DNA of 64,000 bases. Source: Pleomorphomonas sp. (lineage in GTDB: Bacteria > Pseudomonadota > Alphaproteobacteria > Rhizobiales > Pleomorphomonadaceae). The position numbers and the translations under genes were made by a program. The notes beneath the pieces are model-generated. The model did not search any database and had not been told where the DNA came from. It worked only from the letters and a program-made list of their open reading frames with translations. The DNA is taken from assembly GCA_029976075.1 (NCBI GenBank), contig JARKNW010000011.1, forward strand, positions 62,001 through 126,000, given 5' to 3'. This document shows, piece after piece, positions 34,347 to 44,800 of this stretch. How positions within the stretch are numbered: position 1 is the first letter of the stretch; each line of letters begins with the position of its first letter.

Positions 34347-35034
34347 CGAGCAGACCGCAGCCGACGCCGCCGACGATGCCGGCACCGCTGAAACTCCGGT
34401 CGAGCGGCCTGCTCGCCCCGACACCATCCCGGCTGAATACTGGGATGACGAGACCGGCCTCAAGGCCGACGAGTTCGGCAAGGCCTTTGCCGAACTGACC
34501 ACGTCCTTCACTGATCTCAAGACCAAAGCCGAAGAGCGCGCCGCCGATACGCCGACCGAAGCCGCTGGTTATGCCGTGGATGTCGCGGCCTTGGAGCTGC
34601 CGGAAGGCGTCGAGCTCGACGAGAACGATCCAGCGCTGAAGGCAGCGCGTGAACTGGCTTTCGAGAAGAAGTTCACGAAGGCCGAGTTCCAGTCGCTCGT
34701 TGGGTTCGAGGTCCAGCGCCAGATCGCGGAGCGCACTGCCTACAACAATCGTCTGGCCGAGGAGCGCACCAAGCTCGGCGCCGACGCGGCCAAGCGGATC
34801 GACGCCGTCGCCAACTCACTGGTTGGCAGGCTCGGCGAGAAGGGGCGCGCGTTGCTGCCACTGATGGCGACGGCCGCCGCCGTGGAAGCCTTTGAAACGC
34901 TGCTTCGCCAGAGCGGCACATCCTTCAACCAGTCCGGCCGAACCGAGACCGACCCTCATGAAATCGAGGGCTACGAGAAAATGACCTTCCGCCAGCGGAT
35001 GGCGGCGATCGAGGCCCGCAAGGCTCGCTCGTAA
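34252..35034 (+). CDS. Capsid scaffolding protein
   Basis: The 260-residue acidic, mostly helical protein has an unstructured Asn/Gln/Gly-rich start, PAEYWDDETGLKADEFGKAF, and a basic C-terminal helix (FRQRMAAIEARKARS) typical for binding the capsid protein. It lies between portal and major capsid genes, where podoviruses encode the scaffold. The start could be ATG 34252, GTG 34258 or TTG 34231. Confidence 0.78.
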   Translation: MLVNNNSQGQNGQSAPLVTPTEGQPDGGASGNEQTAADAADDAGTAETPVERPARPDTIPAEYWDDETGLKADEFGKAFAELTTSFTDLKTKAEERAADTPTEAAGYAVDVAALELPEGVELDENDPALKAARELAFEKKFTKAEFQSLVGFEVQRQIAERTAYNNRLAEERTKLGADAAKRIDAVANSLVGRLGEKGRALLPLMATAAAVEAFETLLRQSGTSFNQSGRTETDPHEIEGYEKMTFRQRMAAIEARKARS

Positions 35035-35049
35035 CGGAGAAAGACCCTG

Positions 35050-36024
35050 ATGAATCCCATCACTCCCACCATTTCCGCGCCGATCACCATGGCGGAATAT
35101 GCCCAGACCTTACCTCAGGATAGCGCTACGCGCGTGTTCGTCGAGAACATGGTCAAGGTGTCCGACCTGATGGCGGCGACGCCTATCCTGCCGGCCAACC
35201 AGGGCAAGCGTGCCTTCACCGATATCGGCAGCGTTCCGACCGTCGGCTTCCGTAACTTCAACGCTCAGGGCAATGAGTCCACCGGCTCGTTCAACCTGCG
35301 CGAAGAGGACACCTTCCCGATTGATGAGTACGTGAAGGTTGACCGCGCGCTGGTCGGCCGTCTCGGCGAAGACCACCGCCACAAGCAGCGTGAGCTCAAG
35401 ACCATCGCCCTTGGGCAGTACTTCAGTCAGATCCTGATCAAGGGCGACAACTCTTCGCCGGGCGCGAAGCAGCCGAACGGGTTGCAGGTGCGGTGCCAGA
35501 GCGTTGGCACCAACCTTCTGCACAACTCGGTTGCCGCCGGCGGCGCGGCGTTGTCGCTTGCGAGCCTCGATCAGCTCTACTGGCTGGTCAACAAGCCGAC
35601 GCACTGGATCTTCCCTCGCGGGCTTATGCCGTTCATCGACATTGCCGCTCGCGACGCCACGCTTACTGGCCAGTCGATTGTCTACGACAACGGCACCGAT
35701 GAGCTCGGCCGCCGCATCGTCCGCTACAAGGGGTTGCCAATCCTGTTCGGCTACGAGCCGGATGACACCCCGGATCTTCTGCCGTTCACTGAAGTCGGTG
35801 TCGGTGGCGGTCAGGCTCTGACCGCTTCCGTCTACTGCGTCAGCCTGCGCGACGGCGGCCTTTACGTCATCGAGCAGACGCCTCTCAGTGTCCAGGACGA
35901 AGGCGCGATCCCCGGTACTCCGTTCCTGTCCGACCACATCCAATGGGATTGGGGTATCGCCCGCGAGCATCCGCGTTCGGTCGCTCGCCTCACGTCCGTC
36001 ACCGCTTCGACCATCGTCAAGTAA
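35050..36024 (+). CDS. Major capsid protein
   Basis: The 324-residue protein sits directly after the scaffold gene, 15 bases away. Text such as ATRVFVENMVKVSDLMAATPIL, GSFNLREEDTFPIDEYVKV and the domain near HWIFPRGLMPFIDIAARDAT fits the HK97-like capsid group of short-tailed phages. It should form the icosahedral shell. The following gene looks like a cement protein. Confidence 0.85.
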   Translation: MNPITPTISAPITMAEYAQTLPQDSATRVFVENMVKVSDLMAATPILPANQGKRAFTDIGSVPTVGFRNFNAQGNESTGSFNLREEDTFPIDEYVKVDRALVGRLGEDHRHKQRELKTIALGQYFSQILIKGDNSSPGAKQPNGLQVRCQSVGTNLLHNSVAAGGAALSLASLDQLYWLVNKPTHWIFPRGLMPFIDIAARDATLTGQSIVYDNGTDELGRRIVRYKGLPILFGYEPDDTPDLLPFTEVGVGGGQALTASVYCVSLRDGGLYVIEQTPLSVQDEGAIPGTPFLSDHIQWDWGIAREHPRSVARLTSVTASTIVK

Positions 36025-36036
36025 GGAGCCGATCAG

Positions 36037-36534
36037 ATGGCGCTTACCAATCTTCCTTTGCCGTCGATCCTGCCCGAACGCGCTGTGCCGTTCGACGCGG
36101 CGATGGCTTTCGCCAACCCGCAGACGCTGGCCGCCTCGGGTTACGTCAACGCGCTCAACACGCAGCTCGATCTCATGCCGGGCCGGTTCGACGGCTATCT
36201 GAACTTCGACATCTCGGCGATGGATCTTTCGAGCGGCGACGAGACCTACAAGCTGTTCCTGCTCGGCTCGAATGATCCGGCGTGGGCCAACGGCAACGTC
36301 GAGATGTTGGCAGCCCGCGACTTCGCCGCCGCCTCGGCTGGCCGGCTTCTCGGCACGATCTGCCCGGCGTCCTATCCCGTTCCGATGGCTGGCCGGTCAG
36401 CCACCAAGTTCACCATCCCCTTCACCAACCTGATGGGCGCGTACGTCTTCCGGTATCTCCAGCTCTACGCTCAGATCGCCGGCACGACGCCATCGATCAC
36501 GCTGAGCGCGTGGATCTCGCCCGATCTCGCCTGA
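36037..36534 (+). CDS. Probable capsid cement/decoration protein
   Basis: The 165-residue beta-rich protein (LDLMPGRFDGYLNFDISAMD, YKLFLLGSNDPAWANGNVEM) has the look of the Bbp16-type capsid cement family of podoviruses, from memory. It follows the major capsid gene by 12 bases and should sit on the outside of the shell. No transmembrane or enzymatic features. Confidence 0.72.
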   Translation: MALTNLPLPSILPERAVPFDAAMAFANPQTLAASGYVNALNTQLDLMPGRFDGYLNFDISAMDLSSGDETYKLFLLGSNDPAWANGNVEMLAARDFAAASAGRLLGTICPASYPVPMAGRSATKFTIPFTNLMGAYVFRYLQLYAQIAGTTPSITLSAWISPDLA

Positions 36535-36548
36535 CAAGGAACGATGCG

Positions 36549-36773
36549 ATGTACATGAACGCCTATCACAAGGAACAGGGCGAGGTCCGCATGTTCGAGG
36601 TGGACGCCCGGAATGCCATCGCAAGGTTTCCTGATGAGTGGTCAGCTGAGCCTTGGCACACTGACGTTCTTGTGTCCGCAAGCACAAAACCGACACGCCT
36701 AGAAGAAAATGACGACTGCATTGATTTGCCGAATCGTGGCGCCGACGATAGCTTTCAAAAGCAAAACAAATAG
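36549..36773 (+). CDS. Small virion-region protein, probably 3'-truncated by insertion
   Basis: The 74-residue product has a phage-like first half (MYMNAYHKEQGEVRMFEVDA) and a changed, polar second half that coincides with the shift to AT-rich sequence after about 36660. The insertion of the leftward cassette probably replaced its natural end. The former 3' part may survive in the 38600-38712 stretch before the next virion gene. Confidence 0.55.
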   Translation: MYMNAYHKEQGEVRMFEVDARNAIARFPDEWSAEPWHTDVLVSASTKPTRLEENDDCIDLPNRGADDSFQKQNK

Positions 36774-36924
36774 CCAACGACGCAGCAAAAGACCTACTAA
36801 ATTCGGTCCATCTGCTAACCTATCTATCCATGCAACACACTGACGACAAAACATCCAACGATCGCTCCGGGCCCAAGGCGAGCCATATTGGGGCGGAGAG
36901 AAAGGACTTAAGGATGCATTGAGA

Positions 36925-37107
36925 CTATGTACGATGGTCCGTCATAGAGTGACCACAAGTACTACACCACTGAGGATTTATTCCGCCGAATCCGCGGCAA
37001 TTGCAGATTGTACATGGCCCGCCGCCGCGTACTTCGGTCTCCTCGGTTACGTTGCTGCAGTCGAACTTGCATTCAGCGACTGAAGATGTTCTATACAGTC
37101 TTGTCAT
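36925..37107 (-). CDS. Small Cys/His-rich protein, third gene of cassette
   Basis: The 60-residue product ends with CTICNCRGFGGINPQWCSTC then GHSMTDHRT, a regular Cys/His spacing suggesting one or two bound zinc ions. TGAGGA precedes the ATG at 37107, and a GTG at 37119 touches the stop of the upstream gene, so it is coupled to it. Not recognised; it might be a nucleic-acid or protein-binding partner of the other two cassette products. Confidence 0.58.
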   Translation of the reverse strand: MTRLYRTSSVAECKFDCSNVTEETEVRGGGPCTICNCRGFGGINPQWCSTCGHSMTDHRT

Positions 37108-37118
37108 GACAATCCTCA

Positions 37119-37583
37119 CTACTCAAAGACATGGTTTAGCATATTTGTTATGTAGTCTTTGTAAGGCTCGACTCTGAGTTGCTGCAAGTAGGTGCAGATT
37201 CTGTCTAGATGGTCTAAATAGATCCTCTCACGGATATCATCCAATCCATCTATCTCTCCATCTATAAATGCGTGAGCAGCGACCATGTCACGACGTCCGC
37301 TCCAAGAAATAGAGATGCTCGAGCTCTTACTTCTCGCAACCACAGACTCTAACTCTTTCAGTTCTCTTTCAACGGGCAGCCCTCCCTTACTGAGCAGACG
37401 ATAGCTCGATATTAATATCACCTCCAAAACAATCATTTCCTTGACTCGGCGCGTATACTCAACATTGAAGGCGTCAACGCCGTAGCTTGGACTTGAACTA
37501 ACGCTAGATGTATAATTTAAAAATCCGTCATCACCCAGCGCCCAGCTAGATATATCGCGTATTACAGATCTCTCGTGGTCCAT
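37119..37583 (-). CDS. Hypothetical protein, second gene of cassette
   Basis: The 154-residue protein is mostly helical in its C-terminal two thirds (EMIVLEVILISSYRLL, ERELKELESVV, RERIYLDHLDRICTYLQQLR) with a Ser-rich N-terminus. GGTGA six bases upstream favours ATG 37583 over GTG 37592. No family is recognised. It lies 15 bases after the first cassette gene and touches the third. Confidence 0.6.
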   Translation of the reverse strand: MDHERSVIRDISSWALGDDGFLNYTSSVSSSPSYGVDAFNVEYTRRVKEMIVLEVILISSYRLLSKGGLPVERELKELESVVARSKSSSISISWSGRRDMVAAHAFIDGEIDGLDDIRERIYLDHLDRICTYLQQLRVEPYKDYITNMLNHVFE

Positions 37584-37597
37584 TTCAGTCACCGAAG

Positions 37598-38272
37598 CTA
37601 TCTAGTTTCAAGTTTTTCAATGTATTTCTTACGTATTCTCTTTTTTGCGTACTCCAGGCTATTTTCACTATTCATAAGTTTAACTTGAGCATGATAAAAT
37701 GATTTGCGGTCAGCTGCTCGATTTAGATCGTCATAGGCTTCAATTATCTTTCTTTCTAGTTCTTTTATCTCTGGTCCATTTTCAATCTCATCCTCGGCTA
37801 ACCGCTGCGCCTCGGCGAGTGCTTCTGATCGTTCTCGCTGCTTCTGAAAGGCTGCGTCCCGAACCCGCTGGCATTCTTTAACTTGGTCCTCAAATGACGC
37901 GTCGCAAATATTAGTAATAATTTCCGAAAGTACTGGGTGAGTCTTGATACTATTAAGTATGTCTTTCCATTCTTGGCTATGAAAATCGTATCCATGTTGA
38001 AAAGAATCAGCAAGTTTATTTGTAACGCTAATATTTAATGATGATACAGATTTAGAAAAACTTGATGAGTATGTTTCATATGTCAAAATGAGCAAATTGT
38101 TTATAAACTTATCTGTTCCAGATGTTGTTTTACTCTTATAGTTGAGAGTTCGAATCATTTCTTTTATATGTGCTTCACATTTGATGTGGCTGCGCCTGTC
38201 TGAGGTGTTCATACCGTTAAATATAGGGTGTGGATCAACTTTACCAAAAATCATATCAGCCAAAATTCCCAT
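37598..38272 (-). CDS. Hypothetical coiled-coil protein, first gene of cassette
   Basis: The 224-residue protein has a helical N-terminal domain and, from about residue 125, a long charged coiled coil (QRERSEALAEAQRLAEDEIE...ELERKIIEAYDDLNRAADR) with a basic end. A perfect GGAGG five bases before the ATG at 38272 fixes the start over a TTG at 38284. It is AT-rich, unlike the surrounding phage genes. The function is unknown; a coiled-coil lead protein with two small partners resembles compact phage-exclusion sets. Confidence 0.62.
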   Translation of the reverse strand: MGILADMIFGKVDPHPIFNGMNTSDRRSHIKCEAHIKEMIRTLNYKSKTTSGTDKFINNLLILTYETYSSSFSKSVSSLNISVTNKLADSFQHGYDFHSQEWKDILNSIKTHPVLSEIITNICDASFEDQVKECQRVRDAAFQKQRERSEALAEAQRLAEDEIENGPEIKELERKIIEAYDDLNRAADRKSFYHAQVKLMNSENSLEYAKKRIRKKYIEKLETR

Positions 38273-38712
38273 CAAATCCTCCAAAGCTTGTGTAGTCTTA
38301 TGAGTGTCGGAACTATAAATAAACTAAATGACTGGCTATACTTTCATGATTGTTATTTGATCCCATATACATTATTAAAATTACATAAGACAAGCTTCTG
38401 AGATCCGAAATAATGTATATAAAATAGTTATTGATGTAGGCTGCAAATATATAATAGAACCAATTTTTACTATTAAAATATGTATATTGCATATCTCATA
38501 TTATGAATATTGTGTTCAGCAAACCTACTTGTTAGTTCCCGCATAATACGTTCAAAAATACGGCTAGCTGATCAACTTAAAATAAAGCAGATGCCATTAA
38601 CCGTTGCAATGCGTATGTGAGCGGTATTAGACGTTCGTCGAGCTTAAACGAAGCACGTCGCGCCTTTCCATGGGGCAGTGCGCTTTGCCACGAGTTGCTG
38701 TCTGCTCAGGAC

Positions 38713-39291
38713 ATGTATGACAAGCTCTCGCTCATCAACTCATCGCTCAAGCGAACTAGTAACAACCCGGTCGACTTCGAAGGTGATGACAGCCCGGAAT
38801 GGCTCGTCATGGACGATGCCTACGAAACAGAGCTGCCACTTCTGATCGAACGACGTGACTGGGGCTTTGCCTCGACTATGGCGGCCATGGTTCGGGTTGG
38901 TGCAAGCGACGATCCGCGCTTTGCCGATGCATTCGCGAAGCCGGTTGGCTGCCTGCATTTGAAGTCGGTCACCGTCAACGACGTACCTGCGATCTACGAC
39001 ATCATCGACAACAAGGTCCATTGCACCGCCGGTGCTTACGTGCCGATGGCACGGTTCATCCGCATCCCGTCAGCTGATCAGTGGCCGCCGACCTTTCTTG
39101 AGACTCTCCGTCTGAAGCTGATGGCTCACGCCTATCGTGGCCTCAACGAGGACACTGGCGAGGCCGAGCGCACCGACGCGAAGGCAGAGGCCATGCTGTC
39201 CGAGGCTGCGACGCGCACCGGGCAGGAGAAGCCGCCGAAAGCAATGGTCAACTCCAAGCTCCGCGCAGCCCGGCGCATTCGGCGGGGATGA
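38713..39291 (+). CDS. Tail tubular protein A-like adaptor
   Basis: The 192-residue protein begins MYDKLSLINSSLKRTSNNPV and continues AYETELPLLIERRDWGFAS, the pattern of podovirus tail tubular A / gp4-type adaptors that dock the tail onto the portal. The ATG at 38713 is preferred; the frame continues upstream to 38617 through what may be the displaced end of the gene at 36549. It overlaps the next gene by the ATGA type. Confidence 0.72.
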   Translation: MYDKLSLINSSLKRTSNNPVDFEGDDSPEWLVMDDAYETELPLLIERRDWGFASTMAAMVRVGASDDPRFADAFAKPVGCLHLKSVTVNDVPAIYDIIDNKVHCTAGAYVPMARFIRIPSADQWPPTFLETLRLKLMAHAYRGLNEDTGEAERTDAKAEAMLSEAATRTGQEKPPKAMVNSKLRAARRIRRG

Positions 39292-41429
39292 GCATGGCCC
39301 AGGCCGCACACATTGTCCGACAGGTCGACTTCTCAGGGGGCGAACTGCGTGAGGATCTGAAGCACCGCGACGACGTGCAACAGGTCCAATGCGGCGCCCG
39401 TCAGATGGCGAACTGGCGCATCATGAGTTCGGGCGGTCTCACTGACCGGCCCGGCCGTATGGCACTTTTCAAGCAAGAAGGCCGAACCGAAACCATCGTG
39501 TTGCCCGGTGACTTGCGCTTCCGGCTGTCCTTCGGCGCCGGGACGATCTCCGTCCGCAACTCGGCTGGCGCGGTGGTCGCTTCAGATGCCGGCTACCCGT
39601 GGACCGAGGCAACGGTCGGCAAGGTATCTTTCGCCGTCATCTCCAGCGATATCGTCATTTGCTTCCCCGGCATGATGACGCGCGTCGTCAAGCGCGCGTC
39701 CGACGGAACGTGGTCATTCACCAACTGGGCGTTCACTACCGGCGCCCAGGGTGAGATCAGGGCGCCGTTCTATCGCTTCCCTGAGAGCTACGGGATCAAG
39801 CTCACGCCGTCGGCTCGAAGCGGTTCGATCACGCTCAACTTCTCCGCGGCCTTTCTGACTTCCGCCCATGTCGGTACGGTCATTCGCTACAAGACCTATC
39901 AGATCCTCATCACGGCGGTTACGACCCCGACGGTTGGCACTGGAACGGTTCTGCAGCCGCTTCCGCCCGCCCAGACAATCACGCTTGCCAGCGCTGATGG
40001 TTTCCTGGTTGGCCAGGTGGTGAGCGGTTACACCAGCAACGCCACCGGCGAGGTGACGGCGGTGGCTGGCAACACAATCACCGTTCAGATCAAGTCCGTC
40101 TTCACCGGCTTCCAGGCGTCGGAAAAGATCATCGGACCCATCAGCCGGTCGGACAGTTCAGCGGTCGCGGCGGCTGCCCCTCAGCCAACCGCCGATTGGG
40201 ACGAGCAGGCGATTTCCGCCCGCCGTGGCTGGCCGCAGGCGTGCCTCTACGATCGCACGCGTTTGACGTTCTTCGATCTGCCGGCGGTGCCCGAGGGCGT
40301 CATCTGGTCCTCGCTCGACACCTACACCGACTTTCTCGTTGGCGCCGATGCGAACAACGCGATCTTCGAGCTGGTACCCGGCCGCAAGCATGTCCTCTAC
40401 ATGCTCGGCGGCCCGGATCAGTTCGTGTTTACGGACGATGGCGTCTTCTACGTGCCGATCAGCGCCAGCATTCCGCTGAAGCCCGGCAACGTCCAGTTCA
40501 TCCAGATCTCTTCAGACGGATGCGGTCCGGTTCGGCCGGCGATCACCACCGAGGGAATTGTCTTCCTGAACGTCGGACTTCGACGTGCCATTGCCATCAC
40601 ATTGCTAGGCGCGGCTCAGAAGCCCTATGAGGCGACGGACATCAACGAGTTGGCCGACCATCTCCTGAACGCACCGGTCTGCATGGCGTTCTCGCGGGGC
40701 GACGCCAACTTTTCAGAGCGCTACCTGCATGTCGTGAATGCGGACGGGACGATGGCGGTCGCCAGGATGTCGAGCAATCGGCAGTGGGTTGGCTGGTCTC
40801 CGTGGTCGGGTGCCGGCTCGGTCAAATGGGTGTCGGCGCTCGGGACCGACATCCTCTTCAACGTCAGGTACTCCGGCGCAACCATTGTTGAGAGAATGAC
40901 CGACGATGTCGACATGGACGGCGTCGTCACGCTCAACAGTGTCGTGTCCAGCCTGTCGCCAAGCGCGGGGCAAGGTCCGTTGTGGTTTTGGGCGGGGGAG
41001 ACGGTGGATCTTCAGGACGGTGGCCGCGATCTCGGAAACCGATCTATCGACGCTTCTGGCAACCTCATCACGCTCCCGAACGACGATTTCTCGTCAGCCG
41101 GTATCCTCGCCGGTCGGGCGTGGGCGTCGACCATCGAACCCTTCGTTCCCCATGTCCCTGGTGGCACCGACTACAACCAGACCCAGCGCCGCCGTCGTGT
41201 TCGGCAGGCAATGGTATCGGTGCTGCGCTCGACTGGCTTCTCGTGGGGAAGCCGGACTATCCCACCGGTTGCTTGGGGTGAGGAGGGCGGCAGCGCACCG
41301 GTGAAGCGTGAGGACACTCACAAATTCCGGCAGATGGGACGCCACATGGACCCGAGGCCCGGCCCGCTGGTGAAAGACCGGCCGGGCAGCCTGGAGATCA
41401 TCGAAATCGGCTTGGAGGTGACCATCTGA
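39288..41429 (+). CDS. Tail tubular protein B-like nozzle protein
   Basis: The 713-residue protein starts with a nozzle-type N-terminus (VRQVDFSGGELREDLKHRDD, MANWRIMSSGGLTDRPG) found in short-tail tube proteins that contact every copy of the ring. Beta-rich central domains and a C-terminal part with FLNVGLRRAIAITLLG, YEATDINELADHLL and NRQWVGWSPW follow. It should form the tail nozzle through which DNA leaves. Its place between adaptor and ejection proteins agrees. Confidence 0.8.
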   Translation: MSMAQAAHIVRQVDFSGGELREDLKHRDDVQQVQCGARQMANWRIMSSGGLTDRPGRMALFKQEGRTETIVLPGDLRFRLSFGAGTISVRNSAGAVVASDAGYPWTEATVGKVSFAVISSDIVICFPGMMTRVVKRASDGTWSFTNWAFTTGAQGEIRAPFYRFPESYGIKLTPSARSGSITLNFSAAFLTSAHVGTVIRYKTYQILITAVTTPTVGTGTVLQPLPPAQTITLASADGFLVGQVVSGYTSNATGEVTAVAGNTITVQIKSVFTGFQASEKIIGPISRSDSSAVAAAAPQPTADWDEQAISARRGWPQACLYDRTRLTFFDLPAVPEGVIWSSLDTYTDFLVGADANNAIFELVPGRKHVLYMLGGPDQFVFTDDGVFYVPISASIPLKPGNVQFIQISSDGCGPVRPAITTEGIVFLNVGLRRAIAITLLGAAQKPYEATDINELADHLLNAPVCMAFSRGDANFSERYLHVVNADGTMAVARMSSNRQWVGWSPWSGAGSVKWVSALGTDILFNVRYSGATIVERMTDDVDMDGVVTLNSVVSSLSPSAGQGPLWFWAGETVDLQDGGRDLGNRSIDASGNLITLPNDDFSSAGILAGRAWASTIEPFVPHVPGGTDYNQTQRRRRVRQAMVSVLRSTGFSWGSRTIPPVAWGEEGGSAPVKREDTHKFRQMGRHMDPRPGPLVKDRPGSLEIIEIGLEVTI

Positions 41430-41890
41430 TGGGCTTCGCTCTTGGTATCGCCTCTCTCGGTCTCACGGCTGCCTCCGCGATCTCGGAAGGCAATGCCAAC
41501 GCGGCCGGCGCCAAGCATCAGGCACAGCAAGCGACCTATGCCGGTCAGGCAGCGCGCGCCAACGCCGACGCGACCGACGCCTATTACCGCGACGATCTCC
41601 GAACGACACTCGCCAACATCTCGGCGATCCGTTCGAGCGTTGGTCTCTCGGATAGCCCCACGTCGTCAGCCATCGCCGACGAGAACCGCCGCGTCTCCGA
41701 CAACGAGCGGATTGCGAAGGTCGCGGGTATCCGGGCGCAGGCGAACCAGTATTCCGAGGATGCCAAGTTCTACCAGTCGGCGGCCAAGCAATACGCCGGC
41801 ATCGGTATGCTCAAAGCCGTCGGTGGCTTGGCTGGCGGACTCTATCAGATGGGACAGGACGGAGCTTTCAAGGGGGTATTCGGTGGCTGA
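41429..41890 (+). CDS. Probable internal virion protein (gp14-like)
   Basis: The 153-residue protein has hydrophobic N- and C-terminal segments (LGIASLGLTAASAISEG and AGIGMLKAVGGLAGGLY) flanking a charged helical middle. This is the layout of the small ejection protein that forms the outer-membrane pore in T7-like infection. It starts on the last base of the nozzle gene and its stop overlaps the next start. Confidence 0.68.
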   Translation: MGFALGIASLGLTAASAISEGNANAAGAKHQAQQATYAGQAARANADATDAYYRDDLRTTLANISAIRSSVGLSDSPTSSAIADENRRVSDNERIAKVAGIRAQANQYSEDAKFYQSAAKQYAGIGMLKAVGGLAGGLYQMGQDGAFKGVFGG

Positions 41891-44800
41891 TCTTCTTCCT
41901 TCCGTCCAGCGCTCGCCAGCGCTCACCGAAGCGCCAAACTCCATGGTCTCGGCCGGCGACTACGCGCGCCTTGGTGCTGCATGGGGCGGGGCATTCGATA
42001 GCCTGAAAGGCACCGTGGACGACATCGCTCTGAGCTATGGCAAGAAGACAGGCGAGGAGGAGGGCTACAAGTCCGTTCAGCGGGACGCGAACGGCAACAT
42101 AGTGGTGCAACAGCTCCCGGCCTCCGGTCTGGTCGGACGCGCGGCCGATGCCTATCGAGACACTGCGCTCGCGGCGCAGGGCGCCCGCGCACAGACCTCG
42201 CTCAGCCTTCAGGCTCAGGATCTCTACACCAAGCTTTGGGCGCCCAAGGAACAGGGCGGCGGCGGCGGCGATCCGCAGTGGTTTGCCCAGCAATGGAAAG
42301 AGGCTTCAATCGGAGCCGCCCAGAACGCCACCGGTGGCGATCAGTTCCGCTTGCAGCAGCAAGCCGAGGAGATCGGCGCACCCTATATGCGCCGGGCCAT
42401 CGAGCAGCGGGCGAGCCTCGACAGCGAGGCGAACACCAAGACGCTGCTCGGTCATATCGACTTGCTTACGAACGATGCGTCGCAGTTGGCGCGCTCGGCC
42501 TACAACGGGCCGGAGTTTCAGAAGGCCGTCGCCGATATCCAGCATTCCTATGATGTGCTCGCCGCCGATCCGAGAAGCGGCATTACGCCGGAGCTTGCCA
42601 AGCAGGGCATGACGCGGCTGACCAGTACCCTTGCCGCTGAGGCGACCATGGGAGCGGTTGAGCGTGCCTACGACCCGGCGAATGGCGGCAGTGCCAAGGC
42701 GGCGCTCGCGCTGGCCGACAGCTTCGAGACTGACGATCAGTTCAAGGATCTCAGTCCCAGCGATCGTAAGAGCTATCGGGCGATGGGCTACGCCTATGTT
42801 CGCGGCCAGGAGCAGGAGAAACGGGCCGCCGTTACCGTGCTTTCGCCTGAAGTCGATCGGATGGTACAGTCGCTCAACGCCGGTATCGACGTTCCGCAGT
42901 CGTCGCTTGACGGGTTGATCAGCGATCTTTCGAACGCGGGAGGCTACCGCCAAATCCAATCCCTGATGGCCGCCAAGCATCAGGCGGACACGACCCGGCA
43001 GCTTCAGGCTCTGACTCCAGAAGAGCTTGCCGCGCGTGGCTCGGGGCTGTTGGGCCAAACCCCGCTGATGCGCTCGGAAAGCGGCGGACGTCCAGACGTG
43101 GTGAACGACCTAGGCTATGCGGGCCTCTATCAGTTCGGAGCGCCGCGTCTCGCCGATCTTGGTGTCTATACGCCTGGCGCCGGTGAAGACCTGAAATCAT
43201 GGTCGAAGACGGGCAAGGACGCGCCGGGCAAATGGAGCGGAACATTCTCCATCCCCGGCTTCCCTGACGTGAAGACGCTCGACGATTTCCGGGCGAACCC
43301 AGCAGCCCAGCAGGAGGCATACAGGCTCCATATCGAACGGATGGATGCCGATATTCAGAAGAATGGGCTGGACCGTTTCATCGGCCAGACGATTGGTGGA
43401 GTGAGCATCACCCGCGATAGCATCCGAAACATGATGCACCTTGGCGGGACAGAGGGAGCAATCCGCTATCTGACCAGTGGTGGCGTCGACAACCCCTCTG
43501 ACGCGAACGGGACCAGTCTATCGGACTATGCCAGCATGGGCGCCAAAGGAGAGGGCGCTGCAGTCCCGACCGGCTCCTACGTCGTCGACACCGCTATGTC
43601 TGCCGGGGACGATCAGCCGATGGCCACCACTGGCGACGGCTACGATTTCTTGGCATTTCGCAAGGTCGCTCGCGACATGATCGGCGCGCAAATCCCGCGA
43701 ATGCTTCAGGCTCTCGACGCGTTTGAAGTTCCCGACGCCGGCCAGTTCCGCACGCTCGGCAATCTGATCCAACTCGCCGGCACGCCTGATGACGCCCGTA
43801 AGTACACCGAGCTTGCGGTGAAGGCGAAAATGACCGAGGCGGCGCAGGAGCTGCCGGCTGACCAGTATCAGGCATTCGTCGGCAGTACGATCGACGAGAT
43901 CCGGCAAGGATCAAACACCGAGCTCAAGGCCCTGATCCCCAACATCGAGGACACTGCCAAGAGCCTCGTCGCCCAGTTCAAGAGCGATCCGCACGCGGCC
44001 GGCCAGCGGCTTGGGATGGACCTCCCGAGCCTCAGGGCGCCGCTGCCGCTGGATCAGCCAGACGCGATGCCGGCGGCACTTCAGGCCCGTTTCAAGGACA
44101 ATCAGAAGATTGCGGCCCATTCCGGCTCACAGCCGTCGTTGCTCACACCGGCTGAGGAAACCCGATTTGGCGACGTGATGCGGTCTCAATCGGCGGCGGT
44201 TGTCGCCGGCACGCTGAACAGTCTCGCATCCATGGATCGCGACAGCCTGAAAGCCACTCTTTCTTCAAAGGATGTCTCCGGCGCCATCGTGGCGATGTCG
44301 AACAGTCCGGATTGGCAGAAGGCGTCCAGCGCCTTTGGCTTCATGGATCAGGTTGACCAGAAGATGCCGCTCGACTTCAACGAGCTGTTCGGACAGAAGG
44401 CGGCCGGAGATCTCGACGAGTGGAAGCACAAGCTGTCATTCGTTCCGCCCGAGGAGTTCCAGAAAGAGCGGATGGCGGCTCTCGACCCGGCTGCCAAGGA
44501 AGCCCGAAAGACACTTTCCGAGCAGGCATCGAAGGCATTTGCGAAGAGCTACCCGAAGCCATCGGACGTTGTCGGTTTGCTGGATAATCGCTCGTGGTTC
44601 AATCCGGCGGGCTATTTGACCAGTGTTGCGCCGGTCTCTGATGGGCCGCTCGGCAGTGAGGGCCAGCTCTACGCGGAGTTCTCCAAAAACTTCAACGATG
44701 CTTACGTCCGCAACGGCGGAAACGAGAGCGCTGCGGCCGAGTTCGCGGCCAAGCAAACCGCGCAGAAGTGGGCGCCATCCGTGGCTAACGGCGGTCGGAT

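Larger units (their letters stand above)
36774..38712. other. AT-rich leftward cargo cassette inserted in virion module
   Basis: A clear drop in GC spans about 1.9 kb between the capsid cement and tail-tube genes. It carries three tightly spaced genes on the minus strand, opposite to all structural genes, and a 440-base very AT-rich upstream region (38273-38712) that must hold their promoter. I see no recombinase, inverted repeat ends or target duplication. This is a typical place for lysogenic cargo such as phage-exclusion genes. Confidence 0.72.
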
